A stretch of 10,493 nucleotides of DNA, taken from Chloroflexota bacterium. GTDB taxonomy: Bacteria; Chloroflexota; Anaerolineae; 4572-78; J111. Shown here piece by piece: positions 1 through 6,433 of this stretch. The notes under the pieces were generated by a model. The model was not told where the DNA came from. It saw only the letters and a program-made list of their open reading frames with translations, and searched no databases. The first letter of the stretch is position 1; every line of letters begins with the position of its first letter. Made by a program: the position numbers and the translations under genes. The stretch is from positions 1 to 10,493 of the forward strand of contig RFJV01000117.1 of the NCBI GenBank assembly GCA_003694775.1. Direction: 5' to 3'.

Positions 1-35
1 AATCGTAAATCGTAAATCGAAAATCGTAAATCGTC
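1..35. repeat. Heptamer tandem array upstream of hutU
   Basis: Five consecutive 7-bp units fit the pattern AATCGTA, with the third unit ending in AA and the last ending in C. The array may begin before the window. It resembles the short tandemly repeated repetitive sequences known from cyanobacteria and seen in other bacteria with complex genomes. The hutU Shine-Dalgarno AAGGAGG follows directly at 37-43. The same unit recurs at 4367-4429. Confidence 0.85.
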
Positions 36-49
36 TAAGGAGGCCACTT

Positions 50-1699
50 ATGAAACGTGTCATCCGCGCCCCGCGAGGGACGCAGTTAACCTGTAAAAAC
101 TGGCTGATTGAAGCGCCCTACCGGATGATTCAGAACAACCTGGACCCGGATGTGGCTGGGGACCCGGACAATCTGATTGTCTACGGTGGGCGGGGGAAAG
201 CGGCTCGCAACTGGGAGTGCTTCGACGCCATCCTCGAATCCCTGCGCAATCTGGAACCGGACGAAACCCTGCTGGTGCAGTCTGGCAAACCGGTGGCGGT
301 GTTCCGCACTCACGAGGACGCGCCGCGGGTGCTGATTGCCAACTCCAACATTGTGCCGGCCTGGGCCACCCAGGAAAATTTCGATAAGTGGGAAAAAGAA
401 GGCCTGATAATGTACGGCCAGATGACCGCGGGGAGCTGGATTTACATCGGCACGCAGGGCATCCTACAAGGGACGTATGAAACCCTCGGTTCGCTGGCCC
501 GACAGCACGGCTGGGGCAGTCTGAAGGGCAAGCTGGTGGTCACTGCCGGTCTGGGCGAGATGGGCGGCGCCCAGCCGCTGGCGATTACGATGAATGAGGG
601 CGTCGGCCTGATTGTAGAGGTGGACCGCTGGCGCGCCGAACGCCGGCTGGCCCTGCGCCAGATTGACGCCATCACCGACAATCTGGAAGAGGCAATGACC
701 TGGGTAGAAGAAGCTCTGGCCCGGCAGGAACCCAAGTCGGTGGGGTTGATTGGCAACGCGGCAGAAATTCTGCCGGAGCTGGTCGAACGGGGCGTCACCC
801 CCGACGTGGTCACCGACCAGACTTCCGCCCACGACCCCCTCTACGGCTACATCCCCGCCGGAATGACTATGGAGGAGGCCGCCGAACTGCGGGCCAAAGA
901 CCCCGCCGAGTACCAGCGCCGCTCCATCGACTCGATGACCCGCCACGTGCAGGCCATGCTCGACTGGCAGGCCAAAGGCGCAGTGGTGTTCGACTACGGC
1001 AACAACCTCCGCCAGCGCGCTTACGATAACGGCCTCAAGGAAGCATTCAACTACCCCGGCTTTGTCCCGGCTTATATTCGACCCCTGTTCTGCGAAGGTA
1101 AAGGCCCCTTCCGCTGGGTGGCCCTCTCCGGCGACCCCAAGGACCTGTACGCCACCGACGAGGCCATCCTGGAGCTGTTCCCCGAAGATGAACACCTGGC
1201 CCGCTGGATTCGGATGGCCCAGGAAAAGGTGGAATTCCAGGGACTGCCGGCCCGCATCTGCTGGCTGGGCTACGGCGAACGGGCCAGAGCCGGCCTCAAG
1301 TTCAACGAACTGGTCGCCTCCGGCAAAGTCAGCGCGCCGATTGTCATTGGCCGCGACCACCTGGACAGCGGCTCCGTTGCCAGCCCCAACCGCGAAACCG
1401 AGGGGATGCTCGACGGCTCCGATGCCATTGCCGACTGGCCCCTGCTGAACGCGCTCATCAACGCGGTCGGTGGGGCCACGTGGGTCAGCATCCATCACGG
1501 CGGCGGTGTGGGTATCGGCTACAGCATTCACGCCGGGCAGGTCATCGTCGCCGACGGCACCGAAGCCGCGGCCCGGCGGCTGGAACGGGTGCTCACCACC
1601 GACCCCGGTATGGGAGTCGCTCGCCACGCAGATGCCGGCTACCCGGAAGCCATCGAGTTCGCCAAAAAACACGGCATCAAAATCCCGATGCTGAAGTAG
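50..1699 (+). CDS. hutU: Urocanate hydratase (urocanase)
   Basis: This enzyme adds water to urocanate to give 4-imidazolone-5-propionate, the second step of histidine degradation, in the cytoplasm with tightly bound NAD+. The 549-aa product has the usual family length. Recognisable parts are an N-terminal region with [11 protein letters not shown] (about residues 45-55), a nucleotide-binding stretch GLGEMGGAQ (167-175), the urocanase signature [10 protein letters not shown] (396-405, with the active-site region Cys at 404), and [17 protein letters not shown] starting at Arg435. The fourth residue of the glycine-rich stretch is Glu, where I remember Gly in well-known urocanases; this rests on memory. 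The ATG at 50 is preceded by a strong AAGGAGG at 37-43, so the start is secure. The gene opens a same-strand hut group with ftcD and hutI. No histidase gene is visible. Identification is near certain. Confidence 0.97.
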   Translation: MKRVIRAPRGTQLTCKNWLIEAPYRMIQNNLDPDVAGDPDNLIVYGGRGKAARNWECFDAILESLRNLEPDETLLVQSGKPVAVFRTHEDAPRVLIANSNIVPAWATQENFDKWEKEGLIMYGQMTAGSWIYIGTQGILQGTYETLGSLARQHGWGSLKGKLVVTAGLGEMGGAQPLAITMNEGVGLIVEVDRWRAERRLALRQIDAITDNLEEAMTWVEEALARQEPKSVGLIGNAAEILPELVERGVTPDVVTDQTSAHDPLYGYIPAGMTMEEAAELRAKDPAEYQRRSIDSMTRHVQAMLDWQAKGAVVFDYGNNLRQRAYDNGLKEAFNYPGFVPAYIRPLFCEGKGPFRWVALSGDPKDLYATDEAILELFPEDEHLARWIRMAQEKVEFQGLPARICWLGYGERARAGLKFNELVASGKVSAPIVIGRDHLDSGSVASPNRETEGMLDGSDAIADWPLLNALINAVGGATWVSIHHGGGVGIGYSIHAGQVIVADGTEAAARRLERVLTTDPGMGVARHADAGYPEAIEFAKKHGIKIPMLK

Positions 1700-1718
1700 G
1701 CAAGACCGCAGATGTAAA

Positions 1719-1752
1719 GATGTAGGACAACTGCTAGCAGTTGTCCTACATC
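1719..1752. repeat. 34-bp perfect palindrome between hutU and ftcD
   Basis: Each 17-base half (GATGTAGGACAACTGCT and its complement) is an exact reverse complement of the other, centred on GCTAGC. As RNA it would give a stem of about 15 bp with a CUAG tip. No T-run follows on either strand, so it is not a canonical intrinsic terminator. It lies 20 bp after the hutU stop and about 35 bp before the ftcD start. It may stabilise or process the mRNA, or be a copy of a dispersed palindromic repeat; neither can be decided from one copy. Confidence 0.9.
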
Positions 1753-1787
1753 CACGCACTATTCATAATTTGGCGAGGTGAAGTATC

Positions 1788-2681
1788 GTGAAGATTCTCG
1801 AATGCGTTCCCAATATCAGCGAAGGTCGAAACCTGGAACTGGTTGAGCAGGTCGTGGACGAAATTCGCCGGGTGGAGGGGGTCAAACTGCTTAACTATTC
1901 CTCCGACCCCGACCACAACCGCTCGGTGATTACTTTTTTGGGTGAACCGGAAAAAGTGCTGGAAGCGGCCAAAGCAATGACCCTGAAGGCCCTGGAGCTT
2001 ATCGACATGCGCCAGCATCAGGGTTCTCACCCCCGGATGGGAGCCGTGGACGTGGTGCCTTTCATCCCCATTCGCGGGGTGGAGACAGAGGAGGCCATCG
2101 AGATTGCCCGGCAGTACGGCAAATTCCTGGGCGACCAGGGCGTGCCGGTGTACTACTACGAGGATGCCGCTACCCGCCCGGAGCGGGTCAACCTGGCGAC
2201 CATCCGCAAGGGGCAGTACGAAGCCCTGCCGGAAAAGCTGAAAGACCCGGAATGGGTGCCCGACGAAGGCCCGGCAGAGTTCAACCCCAAGGCCGGCGCC
2301 ACCGTTACCGGAGTGCGCTTCCCCCTGATTGCCTTCAACGTCAACCTGCGCACCACCGACCTGTCCATCGCCGACCGGATTGCCAAAGCCGTGCGCCATA
2401 TCAGCGGCGGCTTCCGCTACGTCAAGGCAATGGGGGTAGCCCTGGAAGAACAGGGTATGGTGCAGGTCTCCATGAACCTGACCAACTACACCAAAACACC
2501 CATCCCGCGGGTGCTGGAAACCATCCGGATGGAAGCGGCCCGCCACGGGGTCAGCGTTGCCGGGACGGAAATCGTCGGAGCCATTCCGCTGGGCGCGCTG
2601 GAAGAAATCGTCAAGCACTACGTGCAAACGCACGATTTCGACCTGAGCCAGATTATCGAGTACTCCCTGCTAGGGGGGTAA
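1788..2681 (+). CDS. ftcD: Glutamate formimidoyltransferase (standalone FT domain)
   Basis: The enzyme transfers the formimino group of N-formimino-L-glutamate to tetrahydrofolate, giving glutamate and 5-formimino-THF, the last hut step in folate-dependent pathways. The 297-aa product opens with ECVPNISEGRN (5-15), a hallmark of the family N-subdomain. It also shows DHNRSV (42-47) and GSHPRMGAVDVVPFIP (79-94). His81 there aligns by eye with the catalytic His82 of mammalian FTCD. Mammalian FTCD has a cyclodeaminase domain fused behind the transferase; here the protein stops after the transferase, so a separate cyclodeaminase is expected elsewhere. The start is GTG at 1788, supported by GAGGTG at 1775-1780 with 7-nt spacing and by alignment of the conserved N-terminus. 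It lies between hutU and hutI on the same strand, which supports the substrate assignment. Confidence 0.95.
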   Translation: MKILECVPNISEGRNLELVEQVVDEIRRVEGVKLLNYSSDPDHNRSVITFLGEPEKVLEAAKAMTLKALELIDMRQHQGSHPRMGAVDVVPFIPIRGVETEEAIEIARQYGKFLGDQGVPVYYYEDAATRPERVNLATIRKGQYEALPEKLKDPEWVPDEGPAEFNPKAGATVTGVRFPLIAFNVNLRTTDLSIADRIAKAVRHISGGFRYVKAMGVALEEQGMVQVSMNLTNYTKTPIPRVLETIRMEAARHGVSVAGTEIVGAIPLGALEEIVKHYVQTHDFDLSQIIEYSLLGG

Positions 2682-2687
2682 ACCGCC

Positions 2688-2727
2688 GCACAAATGCACG
2701 AAAATACGAATGTACGAATGCACGATT
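2688..2727. repeat. Octamer tandem array, left arm
   Basis: Five imperfect 8-bp units (GCACAAAT, GCACGAAA, ATACGAAT, GTACGAAT, GCACGATT) begin 7 bp after the ftcD stop. The sequence TACGAATGTACGAAT at 2705-2719 is the reverse complement of 2749-2763 apart from one mismatch, so this array and the next form an inverted pair around a 29-bp spacer. Confidence 0.75.
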
Positions 2728-2748
2728 GGAGTCTCTGTCGCGTCGTCT

Positions 2749-2780
2749 ATTCGTAAATTCGTAGTTTCGTAAATTCGTGA
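2749..2780. repeat. Octamer tandem array, right arm
   Basis: Four 8-bp units (ATTCGTAA, ATTCGTAG, TTTCGTAA, ATTCGTGA) lie 44 bp before the hutI start. They are the inverted counterpart of the array at 2688-2727. The last unit contains a GTG at 2777 that extends the hutI frame upstream, but this is unlikely to be the true start. Confidence 0.8.
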
Positions 2781-2824
2781 CGGCTAAACGAAACATACCT
2801 GATAGGAGAGGGAGTGAAATACCA

Positions 2825-4102
2825 ATGCCTCAGGTGGACTTGCTGATTCACAGCGCGGCGCAGGTAGCTACCTGCGCCAGCCCCGACGGCCCCAGGCGGG
2901 GCGCGGCAATGGCCGACGTGGGCCTTATTCCCAATGCCGCGGTCGCGGTCAGCGACGGCGAAATCGTTGCCGTTGGCCCTTCTGACGACCTGCTGGCCGC
3001 CTACACCGCCCGCCAGACCATCGATGCCGGCGGCAAGGTGGTCTGTCCCGGTTTTGTTGACCCGCACACCCACGTGGTCTACGCCGGCGACCGGGTCGGC
3101 GAGTTTGAACTGCGCATCAAGGGCGCGACCTACATGGAAATTATGCGGGCCGGCGGGGGGATTGTCAGCACAATGAAGGCCACGCGGGCCGCGCCGGTTG
3201 AACGGCTGGTGCAGGAATCCCGTCCCCGGCTGGACGCGATGCTGGCTCTGGGCACAACCACCATCGAGGTCAAAACCGGCTACGGCCTGGACACAGACAG
3301 CGAACTGAACATGCTGTCTGCCATCGCCGCCCTGGACGCGGTCCATCCCGCCGACCTGGTGCCCACCTTCCTGGCCGCGCACGCGGTTCCGCCGGAATTC
3401 AAAAACGACCCGGACGGCTATCTGGACCTGGTCATTACCGAAATCCTTCCCCGCGCCGCAGACTGGCACAAGCAAGCCGCTTTCAAAATTCAAAATTCAA
3501 AATTGTTCTGCGATGTTTTCTGCGAAGCCGGCGTCTTCGACCGGGAGCAGTCCCGGCGGGTGCTGTCAGCCGGGCTGGCGCACGGCCTGCCGCCAAAAAT
3601 CCACGCCGACGAGTTCCAGAATCTGGGCGGTGTTTCGCTGGCGGTGGAGCTGGGCGCGGTCTCTGCCGACCACCTGGACGTGACTCCCCCGGAAGAGGTG
3701 GCGGCGCTGGCCGCGTCGGATACGGTGGGGGTGGTCCTGCCGGCGGTCAACTTTAACCTGGGCAGTACCCATTTTGCCGACGCGCGGGCCATTGTGGACG
3801 CCGGCGCGGCCCTGGCCCTGGCCACCGACATCAATCCCGGCTCCGCGCCCTGCCCCTCGATGCCGCTGGTGATGGCGATGGCCTGCCGCTACCAGCGCCT
3901 TCTGCCCGCCGAGGCCCTCAACGCCAGCACCATCAACGCCGCCTACGCCGTTGGTCTGGGCGACCGGCTCGGTTCGCTGGAACCCGGCAAGCAGGCCGAC
4001 CTGCTGATTGTCGACGCGCCGGATTACCGCCACCTGGCCTACCAGTTCGGGGTCAACCTGGTGCAGACGGTCATCAAGCGGGGACGGGTTCTGACCGTTT
4101 AG
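2825..4102 (+). CDS. hutI: Imidazolonepropionase
   Basis: This metal-dependent amidohydrolase opens 4-imidazolone-5-propionate to N-formimino-L-glutamate, the third step of histidine breakdown. The 425-aa product carries the family landmarks in order: metal ligands His81 and His83 in DPHTHVVYAGDR, the RAGGGIVSTMKATR stretch, TTTIEVKTGYGLD, His186 in AAHAVPPEF, His260 in HADEF, and Asp335 in ATDINPGSAPCPSMP. The ATG at 2825 is chosen over an in-frame GTG at 2777. It has GGGAG at 2810-2814 upstream and starts at the conserved MPQVDLLI region, while the GTG lies inside an octamer repeat. Between ILP and FCDVFCE there are about eight more residues than I expect for the family, and they coincide with the heptamer repeat at 3482-3502. 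The frame stays open through it. The gene completes the hut group with hutU and ftcD. Confidence 0.96.
   Translation: MPQVDLLIHSAAQVATCASPDGPRRGAAMADVGLIPNAAVAVSDGEIVAVGPSDDLLAAYTARQTIDAGGKVVCPGFVDPHTHVVYAGDRVGEFELRIKGATYMEIMRAGGGIVSTMKATRAAPVERLVQESRPRLDAMLALGTTTIEVKTGYGLDTDSELNMLSAIAALDAVHPADLVPTFLAAHAVPPEFKNDPDGYLDLVITEILPRAADWHKQAAFKIQNSKLFCDVFCEAGVFDREQSRRVLSAGLAHGLPPKIHADEFQNLGGVSLAVELGAVSADHLDVTPPEEVAALAASDTVGVVLPAVNFNLGSTHFADARAIVDAGAALALATDINPGSAPCPSMPLVMAMACRYQRLLPAEALNASTINAAYAVGLGDRLGSLEPGKQADLLIVDAPDYRHLAYQFGVNLVQTVIKRGRVLTV
3482..3502. repeat. Three TTCAAAA heptamers inside hutI
   Basis: Three exact TTCAAAA copies (21 bp) sit in the hutI coding sequence, preceded by T and followed by TT. 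They encode FKIQNSK (residues 220-226). The AT-rich run stands out sharply from the GC-rich gene. Because three heptamers equal seven codons the frame is kept. This is the same class of short tandem repeat as in the intergenic regions, but with a different unit. Confidence 0.9.
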
Positions 4103-4268
4103 TCAGACCGTATGGGAGCGTCCGGAATTTTTGGACAGACCCGGACCGTATTGTGTATTTGCCAATGGGACGCCTCTCCCAGTCTCCTTTTTTGGTTGCC
4201 CCGGCCAGAAAGAAAATCCACCGCGTAAATTCACCCGTTTTCAGTGAAGCCTTACCGCCGGTTCATCG

Positions 4269-4274
4269 TATAAT
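4269..4274 (+). promoter_or_regulatory. Possible -10 box (TATAAT) for the FHA gene
   Basis: A perfect TATAAT lies 155 bp upstream of the FHA gene start. No good -35 box is present at the right distance: TGAAGC at 4245-4250, with an 18-bp spacer, is a poor match. It is plausible as an independent promoter given the 326-bp gap after hutI, but weakly supported. Confidence 0.35.
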
Positions 4275-4276
4275 AG

Positions 4277-4306
4277 GGAGTAAGGAGCAGGGGAGTAAGG
4301 AGCAGG
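4277..4306. repeat. 15-bp tandem duplication
   Basis: GGAGTAAGGAGCAGG occurs twice in direct tandem with no mismatch. Each copy is itself built of a 7-mer plus an 8-mer beginning with GGAG. It lies just downstream of the possible -10 box. Confidence 0.85.
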
Positions 4307-4366
4307 GATGGAGAAAGAACATCCCATACCCCCATCTCGCAGATTACCCGGCCCAGATTTTTACCC

Positions 4367-4429
4367 AATCTCCAATCGTCAATCGAAAATCGTCAATCGT
4401 AAATCGTTAATCGTAAATCGTTAATCGTA
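4367..4429. repeat. Nine-unit heptamer array ending at the FHA start codon
   Basis: Nine consecutive 7-bp units follow AATCNNN, most often AATCGTA, AATCGTT or AATCGTC. The last base of the ninth unit is the A of the ATG at 4429. Because the array fills the 62 bp upstream, no Shine-Dalgarno sequence is present. The unit matches the array at 1-35. Confidence 0.9.
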
Positions 4430-6405
4430 TGACTCAACCCGAATCCAAACCAATCCAATGGCAGGTGGTGCTCCTTCAGGGAGACACCCCGCTCCAGACC
4501 TACCCCATTACCGGCGACAGCTTTTCCATTGGCCGTGACCCCGGTAATGAACTGACCATCGATGACCCGCACATTTCCAAGCGGCACGCCCGGATTTTTC
4601 GCCAGCACAATCTGTGGTTTATTGAAGACCTGCAGAGCGTCAACGGAACCCAGGTGAACAGCCTGCCGGTGGTAGAGCCGCACCCCCTTCAGGCCGGCGA
4701 CATCATCACCATTGGCCCGTTCCGGCTCCGTCTGGAGGCCCACGCCGGCCTGATTGATGCCCTGCCGCTGACCCGCACCCCGCCCCCGGTCACGGCCCGG
4801 CAGGCCGCGGCCACCGACGAGCCGGACCGCTGGCTCCTCTGGGCGCTGGTGGTGGGTCTGGCCGGACTGGTCATCCTGGTGCTGGCCGGCCTGACCGGCT
4901 GGTGGCTGTGGCAGTCCTACTTTATCCCCACCCCCGCGGCAGAGACCGCCGCCACACCGACCGTTGCGTCCGCCGGCCCTGCCATCGTTATCAACAAGAC
5001 CCCGCCGGGGGAGACGCTGGTCAACCAGTCCGTCACCCTTCAGGTGACGGCCTCCGACCCTGCCGGCATCGCCCGGATGGAGTTCTGGGTGAACGACCGG
5101 CAGGAAGACAGCGTAGTGAATGAGCTGGACCAGCCCGTCCCGGCAATGACCGCGGTATTCCGCTGGGTGAGCGACACGCCCGGCACGTTCGACCTGCGAG
5201 TGCGGGCCGTCAATACCCGCGGGCAGGAAAAAACCGTGGCCGCGGCCACAGTCCGCGTGGCCGCTCCCGACACTCCTACGCCTACGGCCACCCTGCCGCC
5301 CACCGAAACTGCAGTCCCTGCACCCGCGGCAGACGATACGCCAACCCCCGCGCCTTCGCCCACGACCGCGGCGACCGCCACCGTGACCCCCACCACCGTT
5401 CTGACTCCCACCACAGGCGCCGCGCTGACCGTGCTGGAAAGCGCGGTCAATGTGCGCTCCGGGCCGGGGTTGTCCTATCCCCGGACGGCGGTTCTGCTGG
5501 CCGGGCAGGAGGTCAGCATTGAGGGCCGGGCCAACGTGGGCCAGGGCGACTGGTGGCTTGTCCGCCGGCCCGGTGATGAGGCCGCGCTGGGGTGGGTCGC
5601 CAACAACCCGGAGCTGGTGCAGGCGGTCAACGCCGGCGCCGTGCCCGCGGTCAGTGCGCCGCCTACGCCCACGCCTACCCTCACCCCCACCCCTACGCTG
5701 ACGCCCACGCCAACGCCGGTCGTTCTGCGCGCCCCGGCAGGCAAAACTCTGCTGATTGTCAGCAACCGGAGCATTGGCAACCACCCCGCCCGTCTGACCC
5801 TCTCCGGCGGCAAGTCGGTTGGGGGCGGCAAGGAGATTGACCTGCGGCCCGGCGAGGAGGTTCAGCTCACCCTGGAGCCGGACACGTACCAGTCCCTCTG
5901 GAGTTCACCCTACCGCAGTTTTGCCTTTGCCGATGCGTTCGACGCCCAGCCCGGCAAGGTCATTGTCATGTGGGCCATTCCGGAAACCGGCGAAACCGGG
6001 CGGGAGGACTACGATGGCCTGGAAATTCGCCCCGCGGACGCCGGTCAGCCAACAGCCACTCCTGTACCCACCGCCACCCCCGCCCCTGCCGGCGATGGGC
6101 CAACCCCGCCGCCGGGCAAGGCGTTGCTGACGCTGTACAACCGCACTTTTGCCAACCAGTTTGTCTCGGTGACCATCTCCGGCGGTTCGTTTGGCGGCGG
6201 CTTCCAGTTTGTGCTGGATGCCGGCTTTGAACGAACCCTGGAGCTGGAACCAGCCCATTACTGGCTGGTCTGGAGCACCCCCACCTTTGCCGCCGGCCAC
6301 GAGTTCGACGCCCGCGCCGGCGACGTGCTGGAAGCCTGGACCGTGCCGGAACAGGGGCAGGTTTTTATACGGTTGCCGGGGCAGGAACCGGTCCAGGTGA
6401 AGTAG
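4429..6405 (+). CDS. FHA-domain single-pass membrane protein with Ig-like, SH3b and duplicated C-terminal domains
   Basis: The 658-aa product begins with a forkhead-associated domain (about 10-102) that keeps the usual phosphothreonine-binding residues: Gly35-Arg36, Ser50, His53 and Asn72 in SVNGT. A single strongly hydrophobic helix follows (about 135-161). With no signal peptide before it, the FHA should be cytoplasmic and the rest outside. The outer part has an Ig-like beta domain (about 184-278), a Thr/Pro linker, a bacterial SH3 domain (about 331-398, with NVRSGPGLSY), a TPTPTLTP linker (412-430) and two related domains (about 438-520 and 563-645), separated by another Pro/Thr linker. 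The paired domains share GK-LL, a glycine-rich SGG segment, LEP-Y, WS-P, FDA and a final W--PE. The exact function is unknown; a link between Ser/Thr phosphorylation signalling and the cell envelope is inference. No kinase gene is adjacent. The start is fixed by the FHA N-terminus, despite the lack of a Shine-Dalgarno. Confidence 0.9.
   Translation: MTQPESKPIQWQVVLLQGDTPLQTYPITGDSFSIGRDPGNELTIDDPHISKRHARIFRQHNLWFIEDLQSVNGTQVNSLPVVEPHPLQAGDIITIGPFRLRLEAHAGLIDALPLTRTPPPVTARQAAATDEPDRWLLWALVVGLAGLVILVLAGLTGWWLWQSYFIPTPAAETAATPTVASAGPAIVINKTPPGETLVNQSVTLQVTASDPAGIARMEFWVNDRQEDSVVNELDQPVPAMTAVFRWVSDTPGTFDLRVRAVNTRGQEKTVAAATVRVAAPDTPTPTATLPPTETAVPAPAADDTPTPAPSPTTAATATVTPTTVLTPTTGAALTVLESAVNVRSGPGLSYPRTAVLLAGQEVSIEGRANVGQGDWWLVRRPGDEAALGWVANNPELVQAVNAGAVPAVSAPPTPTPTLTPTPTLTPTPTPVVLRAPAGKTLLIVSNRSIGNHPARLTLSGGKSVGGGKEIDLRPGEEVQLTLEPDTYQSLWSSPYRSFAFADAFDAQPGKVIVMWAIPETGETGREDYDGLEIRPADAGQPTATPVPTATPAPAGDGPTPPPGKALLTLYNRTFANQFVSVTISGGSFGGGFQFVLDAGFERTLELEPAHYWLVWSTPTFAAGHEFDARAGDVLEAWTVPEQGQVFIRLPGQEPVQVK
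5662..5718 (+). repeat. Thr-Pro codon repeat in the FHA protein
   Basis: A degenerate hexamer repeat of alternating Pro and Thr (or Leu) codons encodes residues 412-430 between the SH3b domain and the first C-terminal domain. This kind of linker is common in surface proteins and prone to copy-number change. Similar, less regular Pro/Thr stretches occur at about residues 280-330 and 540-562. Confidence 0.8.
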
Positions 6406-6408
6406 CCG

Positions 6409-6433
6409 GGCCGCGGCTCATCCGGCCGCGGCC
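6409..6433. terminator. GC hairpin between convergent genes
   Basis: GGCCGCGG (6409-6416) pairs with CCGCGGCC (6426-6433) around a 9-nt loop. The hairpin overlaps the stop codon of the - strand ABC gene and lies 4 bp beyond the FHA gene stop. It could act as a shared terminator for the convergent genes. No T-run follows on either strand, so the call is tentative. Confidence 0.3.

Larger units (their letters stand above)
4103..4428. other. Intergenic region between hutI and the FHA gene
   Basis: This 326-bp gap has no convincing gene. It holds a weak hairpin overlapping the hutI stop (TCTGAC at 4090-4095 with GTCAGA at 4102-4107, no T-run), a possible -10 box at 4269, a 15-bp tandem duplication at 4277-4306 and a heptamer array from 4367. 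An open frame at 4153-4410 is dismissed because its second half is mostly translated repeat. The base composition is lower in GC than the flanking genes. Confidence 0.7.

Noticed and set aside
1..35. Short regularly spaced repeats as a CRISPR array
   Set aside because: The units are 7 bp in direct tandem without unique spacers. None of the arrays in the window has repeat-spacer structure.
464..1759. A 431-aa open frame on the - strand
   Set aside because: It is antisense to hutU, which has all its family motifs. The frame has no domain I recognise and reflects codon bias.
1746..2633. A 295-aa open frame on the - strand
   Set aside because: It is antisense to the formimidoyltransferase gene and its sequence has no family features.
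2777..2824. Upstream GTG start for hutI adding 16 residues
   Set aside because: The GTG lies in the last octamer of a repeat array and has no Shine-Dalgarno. The ATG at 2825 has one and begins at the conserved N-terminus.
4153..4410. An 85-aa + strand ORF between hutI and the FHA gene
   Set aside because: Its second half is the translation of the 15-bp duplication (SKEQG twice) and of the heptamer array. It has no clear Shine-Dalgarno, no domain, and runs into the repeat before the next gene.
4393..5784. A 463-aa open frame on the - strand
   Set aside because: It is antisense to the FHA gene and extremely rich in Gly and Arg, the typical shadow of Pro/Ala/Thr-rich coding sequence.
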